Source: an uncultured Granulosicoccaceae bacterium (lineage in GTDB: Bacteria > Pseudomonadota > Gammaproteobacteria > CALCKW01). Taken from it: a DNA stretch of 20,625 nucleotides. Made by a program: the position numbers and the translations under genes. Positions 7,747-15,575 of the stretch are shown here, piece after piece. Location: NCBI GenBank assembly GCA_937941555.1, contig CALDHJ010000291.1, positions 1 to 20,625 of the forward strand, read 5' to 3'. Numbering within the stretch: the first letter of the stretch is position 1; each line of letters begins with the position of its first letter. The notes beneath the pieces were generated by a model that did no database searches, was not told the DNA's origin, and saw nothing but the letters and a program-made list of their open reading frames with translations.

Positions 7747-9192
7747 TCAGCGGACTACCTTGATCAGTTGATTGGCGTCCAACTGACCATCGGGGTAAAG
7801 GCCGTTGATCAGACGCAGCCGCTGTTCGGCAAAGGGCCCGAGCGCCTTCTCATCGGCAAGCGCGGCGAAATCCTGTCCAGCACGGACGCGGCGCAGGTCG
7901 AGCCGCCGGGCTTTGGCGAGCTCTCGGCCCTTCGCGTCGAGGCGATCCAGACTTGCAGCGATCTGGCGAATATCCGGTGTCAGCAACTTGAGCTGTGCGG
8001 GATCGGCCGTCGCACCGGTGAAGGTGAACGCTTGATCACCGCGCACCCAGGTGGTCATGAGCGCCGGTCCGGGTTTTCCCCAGGGGGTCTTGGGTACATT
8101 GATTCGGGATTCGAAACCGCGCATTCCGTTGGAGGACACAGCACGCCCGGAGACCGGTCCACCGACCAGTTTCTGCTGCACGTCCTGCGCCGAACGCGCG
8201 CCGTCGAGTGGCGCGATGCTGAGCTCCATGTAGCCGGTCTTGTCCTCGCGAAAGAAGATCAGCCGGCTCGGGCTGTTCTGGATTTTCCAGCCATCGACTG
8301 CCTTGACCGTGAGATCGAGCGGCAGGTGGTAGAAGGCGTTATCGCGGATGATGCCCTCTGCCTCGCTCTCGCCGAACACCATGCCGTCGATCATGTTGAG
8401 GTAGCGTTCGCGCCCGTCATCGGTGGAACCAGCAACGAAGCGCTTGGCCGCCCGCACCACCTCCTGCAACCGCGTGTCGTTGTCAGGGTGCGTTGCGAAC
8501 ACGCCGTGGTAGCGCCGTGGCTCGCGCCCTTCTGCCACGGCAAGCTCGCGGTCGAACAGCTCCTGGTCCTTGAGCACGCGCACAACCTCGATCATGCGTT
8601 CGGGATCGCGGCCGGTGTTCGCGAGGTATTCCGCGCCCAGCCGATCGGCTTCGAGCTCATGCTTGCGCCCGTATCCCGACACCAGCGCCTGCGAACCGGC
8701 CGAAATCAGGTCGTTGTAGGCGCCATCAGTGCTCGCGGCCAGGACCACACCGAGCAACCCGGTGACGCTTTGCGCGCTTTGCTGGCGCACGCCATGGCGC
8801 GCAGTCACGTGCCCGACTTCGTGCCCCAGCACGCCGGCGAGCTCTGCCTCGGAGTTGAGGTAGGCCATGATCCCGCGTGTCACGTAGATGTAGCCGCCGG
8901 GCAAGGCAAAGGCGTTGATGTCGGCGCTGTCGACAACCGAGAAGGTGAAGGGCAGTTCCGCACGGTGGCTCTGGCGCGCGATCGCCTGACCGATGCGGTC
9001 GACATAGGCCTGGAGCTCGGGGTCGTCGTAGAGCGGATACTGTTTGAGTATCTGCGGGTGCTGGCTCGCCCCGAGCGCAATCTCCTGCTGCTCGGACATG
9101 AGGACCAGATCCCGGTCACCGGTTACCGGGTTGACTGAACACCCGACAGCCGCACACAGCAGCGCGAACGCTGCTCCCACACGAATACCCAT
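7747..9192 (-). CDS. M48-family zinc metalloprotease, predicted lipoprotein
   Basis: Envelope protease of the family that includes BepA, LoiP and YcaL. From the ATG at 9192 it is 481 residues. The signal peptide ends in the lipobox AVGC with lipidated C18; S19 at +2 suggests the outer membrane. The zinc motif HEVGH is at 124-128 and the third ligand is E179 in HELEAD. NAFALPGGYIYVTRGIM (93-109) is the usual active-site strand of the family. After the peptidase domain a C-terminal region of about 200 residues includes WKIQNSPSRLIFF and the end LADEKALGPFAEQRLRLING; I do not recognise it as a named domain. An in-frame ATG at 9219 is rejected because 9192 has a strong Shine-Dalgarno (GAGGGG, 7 bases away), a compact signal peptide, and a possible -10 (TACAAT, 9223-9228) directly upstream. 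First gene of an operon with the FEN nuclease and rluE. Confidence 0.9.
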   Translation of the reverse strand: MGIRVGAAFALLCAAVGCSVNPVTGDRDLVLMSEQQEIALGASQHPQILKQYPLYDDPELQAYVDRIGQAIARQSHRAELPFTFSVVDSADINAFALPGGYIYVTRGIMAYLNSEAELAGVLGHEVGHVTARHGVRQQSAQSVTGLLGVVLAASTDGAYNDLISAGSQALVSGYGRKHELEADRLGAEYLANTGRDPERMIEVVRVLKDQELFDRELAVAEGREPRRYHGVFATHPDNDTRLQEVVRAAKRFVAGSTDDGRERYLNMIDGMVFGESEAEGIIRDNAFYHLPLDLTVKAVDGWKIQNSPSRLIFFREDKTGYMELSIAPLDGARSAQDVQQKLVGGPVSGRAVSSNGMRGFESRINVPKTPWGKPGPALMTTWVRGDQAFTFTGATADPAQLKLLTPDIRQIAASLDRLDAKGRELAKARRLDLRRVRAGQDFAALADEKALGPFAEQRLRLINGLYPDGQLDANQLIKVVR

Positions 9193-9222
9193 TTGATACC
9201 CCTCGACGCGTGTTCGCATGAC

Positions 9223-9228
9223 ATTGTA
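9223..9228 (-). promoter_or_regulatory. Candidate -10 element of the M48-FEN-rluE operon
   Basis: Minus-strand TACAAT, five of six matches to the sigma-70 -10, located downstream of the rpmE terminator. No good -35 hexamer lies at the right distance. A start near 9216 would give a 24-base leader with a good ribosome site before 9192. Confidence 0.35.
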
Positions 9229-9279
9229 TCGCCGTTCAACCGGCGGCTACGCACCCCCTGTCGGCATTGCAACCGGCAC

Positions 9280-9309
9280 AAAAAAAGGGCGCTCAGAAGA
9301 GCGCCCTTT
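9280..9309 (-). terminator. Intrinsic terminator after rpmE
   Basis: Stem of 11 bp (AAAGGGCGCTC / GAGCGCCCTTT) with an AGAA-type loop, followed on the minus strand by seven U. It lies 25 bases after the rpmE stop and separates rpmE from the M48 gene. Confidence 0.92.
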
Positions 9310-9334
9310 CGACCGGTTGTCGCGTGTGGGTGCT

Positions 9335-9538
9335 TTACTTGGACCCGAAACGGCGACGGAACTTGTCGACCTGACCGGCTGAATCAACGATCTTCTGCTT
9401 GCCAGTGTAGAACGGGTGACAGTTCGAGCACACTTCAACGTTCAGCTCTTTGCCGAGCGTGGAGCGCGTCTGGAAAGTGTTGCCGCAGCTGCAGGACACG
9501 TCGATGTCGGTGTAGTCGGGGTGAATATCGGCTTTCAT
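9335..9538 (-). CDS. rpmE: 50S ribosomal protein L31, zinc-binding (type A)
   Basis: Protein of the 50S subunit bridging the subunits. 67 residues, starting [19 protein letters not shown]. Cysteines C16, C18, C37 and C40 (CSCG and CSNC) form the zinc site, marking this as the Cys-containing form rather than the zinc-free paralogue usually controlled by Zur. [20 protein letters not shown] is the family core. The ATG at 9538 has an AGGGGA Shine-Dalgarno at good spacing. It is a single-gene transcript: its own near-consensus promoter lies at 9571-9599 and a strong terminator follows. No Zur-like operator is obvious in the short leader. Confidence 0.97.
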   Translation of the reverse strand: MKADIHPDYTDIDVSCSCGNTFQTRSTLGKELNVEVCSNCHPFYTGKQKIVDSAGQVDKFRRRFGSK

Positions 9539-9570
9539 GTCCCCTGATCCTTACTCTTTGCGAATCGCCC

Positions 9571-9599
9571 AGTATATGGTTCGCACTGATGACTTTCAA
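9571..9599 (-). promoter_or_regulatory. Sigma-70 promoter of rpmE
   Basis: Minus strand: -35 TTGAAA (9594-9599), spacer exactly 17, -10 TATACT (9571-9576). It sits in the 70-base gap after the hemW stop. Expected start near 9564 gives a leader of about 25 bases. Confidence 0.75.
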
Positions 9600-9608
9600 G
9601 CCCTGCCT

Positions 9609-10757
9609 TTACTCAGGCAGAAAGGCCGCGACCACATCGTTGAGCCAGCGATAGCCCAAAGGCGTACAACACAGGCGGCCTGACGGCAGCGGTTCGACCA
9701 ACCCCCGCGCCACCAAGGTCCGCCAGACGGTATCCAACTGCGTGATCGGCTGCGCTGTCGCCAGCGGATACAACTCGGCTTCAACCCCGCGAGTCACACG
9801 CAGCGCGTTGAGCATGAACTCGAACGGCAACTGCGCCGGCGCGATGCGGGACGCCTCGGCGGTCTTGAGGGCCGAACCGAGGAAGGTGTTCGGGTGGCGG
9901 TGTTTCCAGCGCCGCTCGATCTCGCCGGTGTCGAGGGTCAGCTTGCCGTGTGCGCCCGCGCCCACCGCGAGATAGTCCCCGAAGCGCCAGTAGTTGAGGT
10001 TGTGCCGGCATTGTCGCTTCGGTGTCGCGTAGGCCGACACTTCGTAACGCGCAAACCCCGCTTGCTCGAGCAACTCGACCCCGCAGTCCTGCATCTCGGC
10101 CAACGCATCGTCGTCAGGCAAGCCCGTGGGTGGCTCGGCGGCAAAGCGGGTGTTGGGTTCAAGCGTGAGCTGGTACCAGCTTAGGTGTTCCGGCGCCATA
10201 TCGACGGCCGCTTGCAGCTCAGCCAGTGCCGCATCAACCGACTGATCGGGCAAGCCGAACATCAGGTCGAGATTGACGTTATCGAAGCCGGCATCGCGCG
10301 CCATGGCAAATGCCCCCGCGGCCTCCTGTGCAGAGTGGATACGACCGAGTCGCGCGAGTCGCTCGTCATCGAGGCTCTGCACACCAATGGACAGCCGGTT
10401 GACCCCTACGGCGCGATAGCCTGCAAAACGCGCTGCCTCCGCGGTGCCCGGGTTGGCTTCGAGCGTGATCTCGGCCTCGGCGCCCAATCCACAGTGGTGA
10501 TCGATTGCCGCGAGAATGCGGCCGACCGCATCAGCGCTGAAAAGCGACGGCGTGCCACCGCCGATGAAGACGGATGCAACCCGCCGGCCGGGCGCACGGG
10601 ATGCCTCCTCGGCAATATCCCCGAGCAACGCCTCGAGGTATCGCGCCTCCGGCAATTCGCCACGCAATCCGTGGCTGTTGAAATCACAGTACGGACACTT
10701 CTGCACACACCAGGGCAGGTGCACGTAGAACGCCAGCGGCTGCTCAGAGACCGACAA
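9609..10757 (-). CDS. hemW: HemW, radical-SAM-family heme chaperone (coproporphyrinogen III oxidase-like)
   Basis: Heme-binding radical SAM protein, formerly annotated as an oxygen-independent coproporphyrinogen oxidase, implicated in heme delivery to membrane cytochromes. 382 residues from the TTG at 10757 (E. coli 378). CVQKCPYC (about residues 17-24) is the CxxxCxxC iron-sulfur motif. FIGGGTPSLF, NRLSIGVQSLDD, LDLMFGLPDQ and HNLNYWRFGDYLAVGAGAHG are family landmarks, the last typical of HemW. No ATG exists near the family N-terminus; TTG at 10757 gives a start like E. coli's, and a GTG at 10799 would add 14 unsupported residues. The start overlaps the end of rdgB by 14 bases, indicating coupled translation in rph-rdgB-hemW. 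The Shine-Dalgarno is weak. Confidence 0.93.
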   Translation of the reverse strand: MSVSEQPLAFYVHLPWCVQKCPYCDFNSHGLRGELPEARYLEALLGDIAEEASRAPGRRVASVFIGGGTPSLFSADAVGRILAAIDHHCGLGAEAEITLEANPGTAEAARFAGYRAVGVNRLSIGVQSLDDERLARLGRIHSAQEAAGAFAMARDAGFDNVNLDLMFGLPDQSVDAALAELQAAVDMAPEHLSWYQLTLEPNTRFAAEPPTGLPDDDALAEMQDCGVELLEQAGFARYEVSAYATPKRQCRHNLNYWRFGDYLAVGAGAHGKLTLDTGEIERRWKHRHPNTFLGSALKTAEASRIAPAQLPFEFMLNALRVTRGVEAELYPLATAQPITQLDTVWRTLVARGLVEPLPSGRLCCTPLGYRWLNDVVAAFLPE

Positions 10758-11343
10758 GGTCGACGAGCTTTGGCAGGAACGACTGCAGTGCCCGCGCACG
10801 GTGGCTGATGCGCTGTTTTTCCTCGGGTGCAAGTTCAGCCGCGCTGCAGTCGAGGCCGGCCGGCTGAAACAGCGGGTCGTACCCGAAACCGTGTTCGCCG
10901 CTCATACCCTGCATCACAAGCCCACGCCATTCGGCAGAGACGATCAGCGGGGCTGGGTCCACGGCGCTGCGGACAAACACGAGGCTGCAATGAAACGCCG
11001 CGCCGCGCTGCGCCACAGGCACACCTTCCAATGCAGCAAGCAATTTTCGGCAGTTGTCTGCGTCTGCGGCCCCCGCGCCGGCATAGCGCGCCGAGAACAC
11101 ACCCGGCGCCCCGTCGAGCGCATCGACCCGTAACCCCGAATCGTCCGCCACAGCGGGCAGACCGCTGGCGACCGCCGCGTGTCTGGCCTTGATCAAAGCG
11201 TTCTCGACAAAGCTCAAACCGTCCTCGACCGCTTCTTCGGTCAGGAAGTCGCTCTGCGCCAGCACGCTCACGCCACTGGCTGCGAGCTGAGCAGACAGCT
11301 CGCGCACCTTGCCGGCATTGCCCGTGGCGAGGACGAGTTTCAC
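10744..11343 (-). CDS. rdgB: Non-canonical purine NTP pyrophosphatase (dITP/XTP)
   Basis: House-cleaning enzyme that hydrolyses (d)ITP and XTP to monophosphate and pyrophosphate, keeping deaminated purines out of DNA and RNA. 199 residues (E. coli 197). [16 protein letters not shown] (1-16), [38 protein letters not shown] (65-89) with catalytic-type acids D67 and D68, [10 protein letters not shown] and [11 protein letters not shown] are all diagnostic. The start codon is GTG at 11343, overlapping the rph stop as GTGA. It also overlaps hemW at its 3' end, so all three genes form one translationally linked operon. The rdgB-hemW pair is also seen in E. coli. Confidence 0.96.
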   Translation of the reverse strand: MKLVLATGNAGKVRELSAQLAASGVSVLAQSDFLTEEAVEDGLSFVENALIKARHAAVASGLPAVADDSGLRVDALDGAPGVFSARYAGAGAADADNCRKLLAALEGVPVAQRGAAFHCSLVFVRSAVDPAPLIVSAEWRGLVMQGMSGEHGFGYDPLFQPAGLDCSAAELAPEEKQRISHRARALQSFLPKLVDLVGL

Positions 11344-12059
11344 GAGCTCGCCAGCGCCTCACGCTGCAGCGTCTGCAAGGTGGTTGCGCCTTGCTTGGCG
11401 AGGTCGAGCATCTTCAGCAGTTCGTCATGGCGAAAAGCATGGCCCTCGGCTGTGCCTTGTACTTCGATGTACGCACCCGCATCGTTCATGACCACGTTCA
11501 TGTCGGTCTCGGCCTGCGAATCCTCGGCGTAGTCGAGATCGAGCACGCACTCGCCGTTGTAGATGCCCACCGACACCGCCGAGACCATGCCCATCAGCGG
11601 GGAGCGCTTGACCTTCTTGCGCTCGATCAAACCCTGAACCGCATCGCTCAATGCAACCCATGCCCCGGTTATCGAGGCCGTGCGCGTGCCGCCATCAGCC
11701 TGAATGACATCACAGTCGAGCGACACCGTGCGCTCGCCCAGAGCTTCGAGATCAATCGCCGCTCTTAGCGATCGCCCGATCAGACGCTGGATTTCCAGTG
11801 TGCGGCCACCCTGCTTTCCGGCGCTCGCCTCACGCCGATTGCGGTCGTTCGTCGCGCGCGGCAGCATGCCGTACTCGGCCGTCACCCAACCCTGTCCCTT
11901 ACCCCGCAGAAACGGCGGTATGCGTTCCTCCACCGATGCGGTGCAGATCACCTTGGTGCGCCCGAAGCTCACCAGAACCGATCCTTCGGCGTGACAGTTG
12001 ACGTTGCGCTCGAAACGGATTTCTCGCAATTGATCGGCGGTGCGGCCACTGGGGCGCAT
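11340..12059 (-). CDS. rph: Ribonuclease PH
   Basis: Phosphate-dependent 3'-5' exoribonuclease that trims tRNA 3' ends and degrades structured RNA. 239 residues (family about 238). [19 protein letters not shown] (1-19), [20 protein letters not shown] (26-45), [21 protein letters not shown] (57-77), [15 protein letters not shown] (86-100) with the phosphate-binding arginine, and [16 protein letters not shown] are present, so the enzyme looks intact and full length (unlike the frameshifted rph of E. coli K-12). The ATG at 12059 has GGAG at good spacing. First gene of rph-rdgB-hemW and divergent from yicC, the same neighbour pairing as in E. coli. Confidence 0.97.
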   Translation of the reverse strand: MRPSGRTADQLREIRFERNVNCHAEGSVLVSFGRTKVICTASVEERIPPFLRGKGQGWVTAEYGMLPRATNDRNRREASAGKQGGRTLEIQRLIGRSLRAAIDLEALGERTVSLDCDVIQADGGTRTASITGAWVALSDAVQGLIERKKVKRSPLMGMVSAVSVGIYNGECVLDLDYAEDSQAETDMNVVMNDAGAYIEVQGTAEGHAFRHDELLKMLDLAKQGATTLQTLQREALASS

Positions 12060-12236
12060 ACAAAATTCTCCAGAGTTGGGCGAACCCGAGGCAACACGCC
12101 ACCGCTAGGCGACGGGATCGCTCGCCGGCCACCCATATGATCTGCGGGTGACAATGGGCGAACAGGAACCGACGCCAGCGGGCAGCAGTGAATGGCCCGA
12201 GGGCTGTGAGGGTCGACAGAATTCGACTGGGGCGCG

Positions 12237-12242
12237 ATTATA
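12237..12242 (-). promoter_or_regulatory. Candidate -10 of the rph operon in the rph-yicC divergent region
   Basis: A perfect TATAAT on the minus strand lies within the 267-base divergent gap (12060-12326). No clear -35 stands 16-18 bases upstream, and the implied leader is about 170 bases. Two dyads are nearby: GTCGA-CAGAAT-TCGAC (12212-12227) and GCGC-7-GCGC around the -10 (12232-12246). The rest of the gap shows no convincing gene or RNA. Confidence 0.4.
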
Positions 12243-12326
12243 GCGCGACTCAGCGCCGGCCCACGATTCAGTCCGCCCGCCACCCAATTCCTCTCAACCC
12301 AACCACTCAAACAATCGGCCCACGCA

Positions 12327-13199
12327 ATGCTCAACAGCATGACTGCCTTCGGCAACGCCCGCGCTCCCTGGTCAGGGGGAGAGCTCAATGTCGAAATCCG
12401 CAGCGTCAACCACCGCTACCTCGACATCACGATCAAGGCGCCAGAGGGCGTTCGCGCGATCGAACAGGACATCCGCGAGACCATCTCCAAGCGCTTCAAG
12501 CGCGGCAAGGTCGAATGTGCCATCCGCATTGACCGTGGGCAGAGCGGCGGCCACGACTTCACTGTCAACACCGATGCCGTTGACGCCCTGGGCCGCGCCT
12601 TGCAACAGGTCGCGGGCATACTCGGCCAAGACGGGAATTACACACCCGACCCCGCACGCGTACTGTCCTGGCCTGGTGTCTTGACTGCCCCAACCGAAGA
12701 CCCCGACACCCTGCAGGCGCTGGCTCTGGAATCTGTGAACACCGCTCTCAAGGCCGCGTCGGCCCACCGAGCACGGGAGGGGGCTGCGATCAGCGCGCAC
12801 CTCAGCACGCGCAACGCCGAGATCGCGACGCTGATCGATCAGCTCGGAGCCCGACGGCCAGCGGTCCTGGCACACCAGCGCGCACGCCTCGAGGCCCGAC
12901 TGAGCGAATTCGATACCGAAGTGGACCCGTCCCGCCTCGAGCAGGAACTCGTGATCGCGGCCCAGAAGCTCGACATCGACGAAGAACTCGAGCGGCTAAA
13001 AGCCCACGTGGCCGAACTCACGCAAGCCCTAGACAAGCGCGAGCCGGTCGGTCGGCGCCTGGATTTTCTGATGCAGGAATTCAATCGCGAGGCCAACACG
13101 GTCAGCAGCAAGTCCAATGACCGTGACACCACGGCACTGGCGGTCGACCTGAAGGTGTGCATCGAACAGATGCGTGAGCAGGTGCAGAATGTCGAGTAG
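12327..13199 (+). CDS. yicC: YicC-family endoribonuclease
   Basis: 290 residues (E. coli YicC 287). The N-terminal YicC-like domain begins MLNSMTAFGNA and has LNVEIRSVNHRYLDITIKAPE (20-40), a near-invariant family segment. The DUF1732 C-terminal domain ends with LDFLMQEFNREANTVSSKSND. A helical region with charged repeats joins them (about 160-245). The family was long of unknown function; work on E. coli YicC and Bacillus YloC supports endoribonuclease activity, with YicC affecting decay of the small RNA RyhB. The start gives the exact family N-terminus, though no good Shine-Dalgarno precedes it. Divergent from rph, as in E. coli, which places two RNA-processing genes back to back. It ends 26 bases before the histidine kinase stop, with no terminator seen in between. 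Confidence 0.93.
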   Translation: MLNSMTAFGNARAPWSGGELNVEIRSVNHRYLDITIKAPEGVRAIEQDIRETISKRFKRGKVECAIRIDRGQSGGHDFTVNTDAVDALGRALQQVAGILGQDGNYTPDPARVLSWPGVLTAPTEDPDTLQALALESVNTALKAASAHRAREGAAISAHLSTRNAEIATLIDQLGARRPAVLAHQRARLEARLSEFDTEVDPSRLEQELVIAAQKLDIDEELERLKAHVAELTQALDKREPVGRRLDFLMQEFNREANTVSSKSNDRDTTALAVDLKVCIEQMREQVQNVE

Positions 13200-13225
13200 C
13201 GGTTGCCGGGTTGGCTGCGCGCTGA

Positions 13226-14722
13226 TCAGGCGACGATTCGGTTCCGCTCGGCGTCGTTCAACGGCCGCGACGCAGCCTGGTGCAGCGGGAAAGACATGAC
13301 CGCCCGCAAGCCCGGGTTGTTGTCATAGAGCGCCACTTCGCCGTGGTGCATGTGCACAATGGCCTTGACCACACTCAGCCCGAGGCCGTTGCCAGGCGAA
13401 TTACGTTCGTATTCAAGCCGGTAAAAGCGCTGAAAGACACGTTCTCGTGCCGAAAACGGGATGCCGCTACCGCGGTCTTCAACAAAAATCTCCACCGACT
13501 GCCGGTCAGCTGAGACTTGCATACCCAGGGTCAACGACCCACCCGAGGCCCCGTATTTCAGCGCGTTGTCGAGCAGGTTGCTCACCGCTTGCGCCATGAG
13601 ATGGCGGTCACAACCAAGCTCCGCTTGACCGTGGTTGACCAGTGACATATCAAGGCCACAGTCTTCGGCGAGAGGCGAATAGAGCTCGTACAACTCTTCG
13701 AGCAAGGGCCCGACATCGACCGTGCCGAACCGTGTCTGCTGCAGCCCGGCCTCCATCCGCGCGATGCTCAGCAGCGCGTTGAAGGTCTCGATCAGTCCAT
13801 CGGCGTCCTGGATGCCCCGGTCAAGCGTTTCGGCAACGGCCTGCTTGTCCATGTTGTCGAGGGAGGCGACATCGAGGCGGTTACGCAAGCGTGTCAATGG
13901 GCTGCGCAGATCGTGGGCAATGTTGCTCGTGACCTCCCGCATGCCGCTCATGAGTTCCTCTATGCGGCTCAACATCAGGTTGATGCGCGAGGACAGTTGA
14001 TCAAATTCGTTGCCGTCATTGGTGACACGCAACCGACGAGACAAGTCTCCCTCGATGATGTCTCCCGCCGCGCGACTGATGCCATCGACCCGCCGGATCA
14101 CCGACGCACTCGCCCACACCCCCGCGGCCAGTGCGACCAGCAGGCAGACACCGAGCGACGCCATGACGAGCAAACTGAAATAGCTCGAGAGTGAGAGTTC
14201 GTCGGTGATTTCGTGCGCGATGTAGAGTGTCAACCCGTCGTCCAGGTCGGTGATGGCAACCCGAACCGGGAGCTCCTGATCGAGACCCTCAGGCACGGTA
14301 TCGACCAGCGCCGACAACGCCATGGTCACGTACTGTTGTTGCCCGGACGCGGTGGTGCCGGCATCGGCCAGCCGGCTGTCTTCGCGGTTGGCGAGATAAT
14401 AGAAGCGCCCGAATTCATCTATCTGATTGCGCTGTTGAATGGCATTCATCAGCTGCGGAAGAGAGCCCGATTGATAGAAGCTGATCAACAGGTCCGACTC
14501 GAGCCTCAGGCGCGAGTCCACCAGCGACTCGATCCGGTCTCCGAGCGCGCGCTGGGTGCCGAACATCGCAAGCGCCACCAGCAGGGTGAACAGACACAGC
14601 AGCGTCAGCGCAAGGCGGAACGTCGTGGTCTTGAGTAACCGCGAGGCCTTGAGAAAGACGGTGTGAGAAGAAAATGACGACACGGCGTAGATCGACCTTC
14701 GCGCAAGCACGTTTACGGGCAC
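13226..14722 (-). CDS. Sensor histidine kinase, HAMP-type
   Basis: Membrane-bound sensor and partner of the response regulator just upstream. 498 residues from the GTG at 14722. A first membrane helix spans about 35-57, a periplasmic sensor region about 58-180, a second helix about 181-206, and HAMP about 207-257. The H-box SNIAHDLRSPLTRLRNRLD (266-284) carries phospho-accepting H270. The N-box is NLLDNALKYG (382-391), G1 DRGSGI (416-421), F-box VFQRFYRLE and G2 GNGLGLS (444-450). The kinase core is therefore complete. The start is uncertain: GTG at 14683 would remove 13 residues before the first helix. A possible extended -10 lies at 14753-14761 in the 92-base gap after the regulator gene. 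The periplasmic domain has no motif I can name, so the signal is unknown. The neighbouring periplasmic protease suggests an envelope-related role, as an inference only. Confidence 0.92.
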   Translation of the reverse strand: MPVNVLARRSIYAVSSFSSHTVFLKASRLLKTTTFRLALTLLCLFTLLVALAMFGTQRALGDRIESLVDSRLRLESDLLISFYQSGSLPQLMNAIQQRNQIDEFGRFYYLANREDSRLADAGTTASGQQQYVTMALSALVDTVPEGLDQELPVRVAITDLDDGLTLYIAHEITDELSLSSYFSLLVMASLGVCLLVALAAGVWASASVIRRVDGISRAAGDIIEGDLSRRLRVTNDGNEFDQLSSRINLMLSRIEELMSGMREVTSNIAHDLRSPLTRLRNRLDVASLDNMDKQAVAETLDRGIQDADGLIETFNALLSIARMEAGLQQTRFGTVDVGPLLEELYELYSPLAEDCGLDMSLVNHGQAELGCDRHLMAQAVSNLLDNALKYGASGGSLTLGMQVSADRQSVEIFVEDRGSGIPFSARERVFQRFYRLEYERNSPGNGLGLSVVKAIVHMHHGEVALYDNNPGLRAVMSFPLHQAASRPLNDAERNRIVA

Positions 14723-14752
14723 CTGCCCAATCCGGGTTTCGGATCAGCCCTG

Positions 14753-14761
14753 TTTATAGCA
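14753..14761 (-). promoter_or_regulatory. Candidate extended -10 promoter upstream of the kinase gene
   Basis: Minus-strand TGC-TATAAA (TG at the extended position, TATAAA as -10) lies in the regulator-kinase gap. It would start transcription about 24 bases before the GTG at 14722. No -35 is needed for extended -10 promoters, but the motif is short. Confidence 0.3.
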
Positions 14762-14814
14762 CTGCAAACAAAGCAAGCGAGAGTCGCGCCAACGGCAACC
14801 GGTGTTGACCGGCG

Positions 14815-15510
14815 TTATTCGACCTCTGTCGCGCTGGCCGGATCGACCAATTTGTAGCCTGCACCACGAACGGTTTGCAGCATGGCCGAGTCAAAGGCCT
14901 TGTCGATCTTGCTGCGCAACCGGCTGATCTGGACATCGATCACATTGGTCTGCGGATCGAAGTGATAGTCCCAGACGTTCTCGAGCAACATCGTGCGGGT
15001 CACCACCTGCCCTTCATGGCGCATCAGGTACTCGAGAAGGCGAAACTCGCGCGGCTGCAGGTTGATCAGCGAGTCGCCTCGCCACACTTTGTGCTTGAGC
15101 AGGTCGAGCTTGAGATCGCCGACCTGCAACTGCATGGCGGTGTGTTCGGGATTGGCGCGGCGAACCAGTGCCTGCAATCGGGCGTCGAGCTCATTGATCG
15201 CGTAGGGCTTGGTCAGGTAGTCATCGCCACCCGCGCGCAGACCGGCGACTCGGTCGTCGACCGCGTCGAGCGCGCTGAGAATCAGAACCGGCGTATTGAC
15301 GCCCTGTCGGCGCAGCTCTTCGATCACGGACAAACCGTCGCGCCGGGGCAACATGCGATCCACGACCAACGCGTCATAGGCGTTATCGCGGCCCATTTCG
15401 AGGCCTTCGTGCCCGTCTTTGGCGTGATCGACACTGTGGCCACCGTCGGCCAGTCCCTTTACCAGGAACCCAGCTGCTTCGAGGTCGTCTTCAACTACAA
15501 GTATTCTCAT
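14815..15510 (-). CDS. OmpR/PhoB-family response regulator
   Basis: DNA-binding transcription regulator paired with the adjacent kinase. 231 residues. The receiver domain (1-about 118) has acidic pocket E7, D8 and D9 (VEDD), phospho-acceptor D51 in VVDRMLPRRDGL, and switch lysine K101 in LTKPY. The winged-helix domain (about 130-225) shows LINLQPREFRLLEYLMRHEGQVVTRTMLLENVW, DVQISRLRSKID and VRGAGYKL, all typical of OmpR-type regulators in the CusR/QseB/TctD branch. The ATG at 15510 fits the family start (MRILVVEDD), but no Shine-Dalgarno precedes it. The gene lies head to head with the DegQ-like gene across 65 bases that hold an inverted repeat, so control of that gene or of itself is plausible. 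Confidence 0.95.
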   Translation of the reverse strand: MRILVVEDDLEAAGFLVKGLADGGHSVDHAKDGHEGLEMGRDNAYDALVVDRMLPRRDGLSVIEELRRQGVNTPVLILSALDAVDDRVAGLRAGGDDYLTKPYAINELDARLQALVRRANPEHTAMQLQVGDLKLDLLKHKVWRGDSLINLQPREFRLLEYLMRHEGQVVTRTMLLENVWDYHFDPQTNVIDVQISRLRSKIDKAFDSAMLQTVRGAGYKLVDPASATEVE

Positions 15511-15550
15511 AATGTTGGTAATCGTAGTGAGAGTGGGTGCGCAACATGAT
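15509..15550. repeat. Inverted repeat in the regulator / DegQ-like divergent region
   Basis: Left arm ATAATGTTG at 15509-15517 and right arm CAACATGAT at 15542-15550 match in 8 of 9 positions as an inverted repeat, with 24 bases between. The arm centres are 33 bases apart, about three helical turns. The left arm touches the regulator start codon. Candidate operator; not a known consensus. Confidence 0.4.
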
Positions 15551-15575
15551 GACTAAACAGTAAGGCGAACTTTTC

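Noticed and set aside
7417..9138. 573-codon open frame on the plus strand, antisense to the FEN and M48 genes
   Set aside because: The opposite strand carries two well-recognised proteins with intact catalytic motifs. The antisense frame is open because of GC-rich third positions and gives no recognisable domain.
9603..9620. Inverted repeat CTGCCT / AGGCAG around the hemW stop codon, considered as a terminator
   Set aside because: The stem is only 6 bp and no U tract follows; it is immediately next to the rpmE -35, so it is more likely chance.
11969..12409. 146-codon minus-strand frame across the rph-yicC gap
   Set aside because: It overlaps the starts of both rph and yicC out of frame or antisense, has no recognisable domain, and its composition looks like non-coding sequence.
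15511..15575. CpxR-type tandem GTAAA boxes between the regulator and the DegQ-like gene
   Set aside because: Only single GTAA-like words are present (GGTAATC, AGTAAGG), not at the needed spacing.
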